Positions 61,594 through 64,000 of a DNA stretch of 64,000 bases are shown here, piece after piece; the stretch's first letter is position 1, and the number at the start of each line of letters is the position of its first letter. The notes below the pieces were generated by a model. It had not been told where the DNA came from. It saw only the letters and a list, made by a program, of their open reading frames with translations, and did no database searches. The translations under genes were made by a program, and so were the position numbers. Source of the DNA: Botrimarina hoheduenensis (GTDB lineage: Bacteria > Planctomycetota > Planctomycetia > Pirellulales > Lacipirellulaceae); assembly GCF_007859815.1 (NCBI RefSeq), contig NZ_SJPH01000005.1:40674-104673 (forward strand), written 5' to 3'.

Positions 61594-62016
61594 CAAGGAT
61601 TAACCCTATTAGATGAGATTGATCACGTACCTTTTGTTGCCAACTCCTGGCAATTAGTGTGGCAACGACGCCTCCCCGGCCCAGACTTCGCCGCTGCGCA
61701 GCGTCGGGCATGTGTCACATCAGGCTTTCAACGTAGCCTTGAGAGCTGGCGATCACGGGGGATCGCAGCGGCCGACTCGGACGGGGCAAAAATATTCTTG
61801 AGCCAAGCCGCGATACTCTCTACTCGAAGAGTAGCTCAGAAAAGCCGGGGAGGGCGAGAATATGCCGAAGGGTTTCCACACCCTATAAACGGCACTTACC
61901 GATTACCCCGAAAATGCCCGCCCACATTGCTGACCAAAAGCAGCTGCTGCGTCCCTAGCGGCACCCCTGAGCGTTGCTGAAGTGTGCGACCGCTGCATTG
62001 CCGAGGGAGAAGGACG
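61594..62016. other. Intergenic region between signalling and mannosidase genes
   Basis: About 423 bp with no credible gene. It holds a repeat TTGCCA (61637-61642) with two TGGCAA copies (61648-61653, 61660-61665; 12-bp step) near the start of the signalling operon. Further features are a hairpin CTACTC-GAA-GAGTAG (61820-61834) and the left arm GTCCCTAGCG (61951-61960) of a 10-bp inverted repeat whose right arm covers the GH92 stop. Confidence 0.5.
61637..61665. promoter_or_regulatory. Candidate operator TTGCCA/TGGCAA upstream of the signalling operon
   Basis: TTGCCA-N5-TGGCAA forms an inverted repeat (61637-61653), and TGGCAA recurs at 61660-61665, a 12-bp step. It lies 45-75 bp upstream of the response-regulator start at 61593. 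Possibly a regulator site; no factor is known. Confidence 0.35.
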
Positions 62017-62024
62017 CTAGGGAC
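61951..62024 (-). repeat. 10-bp inverted repeat spanning the GH92 stop codon
   Basis: GTCCCTAGCG (61951-61960) pairs with CGCTAGGGAC (62015-62024), a perfect 10-bp stem over a 54-base loop. The right arm contains the GH92 stop (TAG at 62017-62019 on the minus strand). It could fold in the mRNA 3' end as a terminator or stabiliser, but no U-tract follows. Confidence 0.45.
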
Positions 62025-64000
62025 CGTCGGCTAGTGGTTTATTTGTCAGCTGGAAATACAACGTGCCACCCTTCAGGAGTTCGGCGTGCTTCAGCACCCC
62101 GCCGGACAGTGGTTTGCCGTTGAGTGTCACCGCCATCACATAGTGGTTGGCATGGACACCGGGCGCTTCGATCCGCATTTGCTTGCCTGAGGGCAAATGG
62201 ATCGTTACTTGCTCATAGGCAGGGATACCCAGCTCGTACTCCAACGAGCACGGATCGATCGGGTAAAAGCCCAACGCACTCAGCACAAACCAGGCCGACA
62301 TCTGCCCACAGTCTTCGTTCCCGACGATTCCGTCCGGCGCGTCGGTGTAGAAGCGATCCCGAACTTCGCGAACTATCTCCTGCGTTCGCCGGGGTCTGCC
62401 AAGCCGATTGAAAAGATACGCGGCATGATGGCTCACCTCGTTGCCGTGAGCGTACTGACCGTAGAACCCGGTCACATCATCAATGTGGCTCTCCACCGTC
62501 AGGGGTTCGGAAAAGAAGCGGTCGAGACGGTCAGCCATGGCGTTCCGAGAGCCAAAGAGATCCGCCAACCCCTGAACATCGTGTGGCACGAACCAACTGT
62601 ACTGCAGCGCGCTACCTTCCTTGTATTCAGAACCGTGCGCGATCGACTCGGCTTGAAAGGGCGTGATCCATGCCCCCTTAACGTCGCGTGGCCTCATCGC
62701 TTGAGTCTGCCGATCGAATAGCCGCCGATACGCCTGTGAACGGTCTTCGAGCCGGACCGCCGCTTCGAGATCCCCCACGCGGCGTGCGAGCTTCGCAGCA
62801 CAGGCGTCGTCGTAAGCAACCTCAACGGTTTGCGAGACGCTCCAGGGGACGACTCCGCTCGGAAAGTATCCGTAACGCTCAAGGAGCGAGAACGGAGAAG
62901 CGTGATGATCCTGGAAAGAAGTTTCTGAGACCGCTTGCCACGCCGCCTGGGGATCCACTCCGTCAATCCCTTTGAGCACGGCCTCGGTTACAACCGGGAT
63001 CGCATGGTTGGCAAGCATCGCGTGGGTTTCTTTCCCCCAAGCGGTCCACATCGGCAGATAGCCCTGACGGTCGTGATGCGCGAGCATGGTCCGAACTATC
63101 GCCCCCGACAACTCGGGGGCGAGGATCGTGTACAGCGGTTTAACAGCGCGGAACGTATCCCAGAGCGATAGCGTTGAGTAGTAACCTCCCGGCAAAACCG
63201 CGGGGCGATTATCGACGCCCAGGTAGGCTCCATCGACATCGGAGAGCAGGGTAGGGGCCAGGTGCAGATGATAAAGCGCCGTGTAGAAGATGCGTCGTGC
63301 ACGCGCGTCCGCGCTGATCTCAATCTTGCTCAGCCGCTCGCGCCAAGCCGCTTCGGCTTCGCGCTTCACGCGATCAAAATCCCAATGATCGACCTCGGTG
63401 TGCAGGTTACGGCGCGCTCCCTCGACGGAAACGCTTGATAAGCCTGTTCGCACGAGCACGGGCTTGGCTTCCGACGGAGCGAAGCGCACGTAGCCGCGGA
63501 CATCGGCCTTGGTAGCGCTGTACCCGCCTTTGCGGTGCCGCACGCCATCCACGACGCGGTCGAGAAGCGGGTCGTACATGCCGAACCCGACAATCGGTTC
63601 GGAAAATTCGATAACGAAGTAGACTTCTTGCAGGTCGGCCCAACCAGACGAAATACGGTATCCGCTTAGCGTGTGGTCATCTTCAACACGAAGATAAGCA
63701 TCCAGCAGAGTTTCCGGCATGCCATACCGCCGCTGTCGATCGAATCCGTGATTCAGATCGATCACAAGATTTGCTTGTGCCCCGCGAGGATAGCCGAGCC
63801 GCAGCACACCGACGTGCGGTGCCGCGGTTGCCTCGACTCGGATATCGTCGTCTTCGAGCGTTACCGCGTAGTAGCCGGGAGAGGCGATCTCAGACTTGTG
63901 AGAAAATCGGTTGCGGTAACCTTTTTCGGGCGCGTCTTCGGCACCGGGCACAACGAGCACTTCACCAACCGTGGGGGCGAACAAAAGGTCGCCCATTTCT
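62017..64000 (-). CDS. GH92 alpha-mannosidase, 5' end beyond the window
   Basis: A glycoside hydrolase family 92 protein, 5'-truncated by the window edge; at least 660 residues are present. GH92 enzymes are exo-alpha-mannosidases, mostly calcium-dependent and inverting. Family motifs are GGYYSTLSLWDTFRAVKPL, YLPMWTAWGKETHAMLANHA, YGYFPSG, VSQTVEVAYDDACAAKL, EGSALQYSWFVPHDVQGL, HGNEVSHHAAYLFN and GNEDCGQMSAWFVLSALGFYP; the GNEDCGQMSAW block is the strongest signature. The frame stays open to base 64000, and the usual N-terminal PGA/PFG region is missing, so the ATG at 63996 is not taken as the true start. Likely exported and acting on mannose-rich glycans. Confidence 0.9.
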   Translation of the reverse strand, partial: EMGDLLFAPTVGEVLVVPGAEDAPEKGYRNRFSHKSEIASPGYYAVTLEDDDIRVEATAAPHVGVLRLGYPRGAQANLVIDLNHGFDRQRRYGMPETLLDAYLRVEDDHTLSGYRISSGWADLQEVYFVIEFSEPIVGFGMYDPLLDRVVDGVRHRKGGYSATKADVRGYVRFAPSEAKPVLVRTGLSSVSVEGARRNLHTEVDHWDFDRVKREAEAAWRERLSKIEISADARARRIFYTALYHLHLAPTLLSDVDGAYLGVDNRPAVLPGGYYSTLSLWDTFRAVKPLYTILAPELSGAIVRTMLAHHDRQGYLPMWTAWGKETHAMLANHAIPVVTEAVLKGIDGVDPQAAWQAVSETSFQDHHASPFSLLERYGYFPSGVVPWSVSQTVEVAYDDACAAKLARRVGDLEAAVRLEDRSQAYRRLFDRQTQAMRPRDVKGAWITPFQAESIAHGSEYKEGSALQYSWFVPHDVQGLADLFGSRNAMADRLDRFFSEPLTVESHIDDVTGFYGQYAHGNEVSHHAAYLFNRLGRPRRTQEIVREVRDRFYTDAPDGIVGNEDCGQMSAWFVLSALGFYPIDPCSLEYELGIPAYEQVTIHLPSGKQMRIEAPGVHANHYVMAVTLNGKPLSGGVLKHAELLKGGTLYFQLTNKPLADGP

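Overview
The window is a high-GC bacterial chromosome segment with every mark of a planctomycete, most probably order Pirellulales. The evidence is a DUF1559-type prepilin-like protein, PEP-CTERM proteins with planctomycete dockerin-like repeats (GDFNGDG...DNGDLNLLLGNWG type), an ECF sigma factor of the Rhodopirellula/Verrucomicrobium family overlapping a FecR-domain gene, a type I sulfatase, and the large MoxR/DUF58/VWA operon typical of the phylum. No rRNA, tRNA, CRISPR array, insertion sequence or phage gene was recognised. About 46 protein genes fill nearly all of the window.

Layout. 0.07-4.7 kb (minus): an internally duplicated membrane protein and a large FtsX/MacB-type permease. 4.9-5.8 kb (minus): two small secreted cysteine-rich proteins, the first followed by a perfect 30-bp palindromic terminator. 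6.0-7.8 kb (minus): an ABC-F ATPase. 8.1-9.7 kb (plus): a PEP-CTERM protein with a strong terminator. 9.8-11.1 kb (minus): purD. 11.2-17.9 kb (plus): a respiratory assembly cluster with a cupredoxin-like protein, dihaem cytochrome c lipoprotein, haem A synthase, haem O synthase, an ABC-2 exporter pair and a DUF420 protein. No oxidase structural subunits are present.

18.2-34.1 kb (plus): a nine-gene operon-like run with a PQQ-type propeller protein, MoxR ATPase, DUF58 protein, two VWA membrane proteins, a giant DUF4175-like coiled-coil protein, a Gln/Ser-rich secreted protein, a squalene-cyclase-fold protein and an NPCBM-domain protein. 34.3-43.4 kb (minus): eight co-directional genes. These are rhamnose catabolism (bifunctional aldolase/dehydrogenase, rhaB, rhaA), an NCS1-type permease with a 61-aa membrane partner, and methionine salvage (mtnB, mtnD, mtnC). 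A divergent DeoR regulator at 43.6 kb faces a phased CAATCG repeat in the shared promoter region.

44.5-49.5 kb (minus): a sulfatase, two paralogous PEP-CTERM proteins and a DUF1559 protein. 50.2-56.8 kb (plus): ECF sigma factor, FecR-type regulator, GH78 alpha-L-rhamnosidase and a sodium/solute symporter. 56.8-61.6 kb (minus): a five-gene phosphorelay cluster (REC, REC plus degenerate HD-GYP, REC plus HDOD, PAS histidine kinase, REC). 62.0 kb to the edge (minus): a GH92 alpha-mannosidase cut by the window end.

Working together, the sulfatase, GH78 rhamnosidase, symporter and RhaA/RhaB/RhaEW enzymes form a plausible route from sulfated rhamnose-containing glycans (algal ulvan or rhamnan type) to dihydroxyacetone phosphate and lactate. 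The substrate is inferred, not shown.
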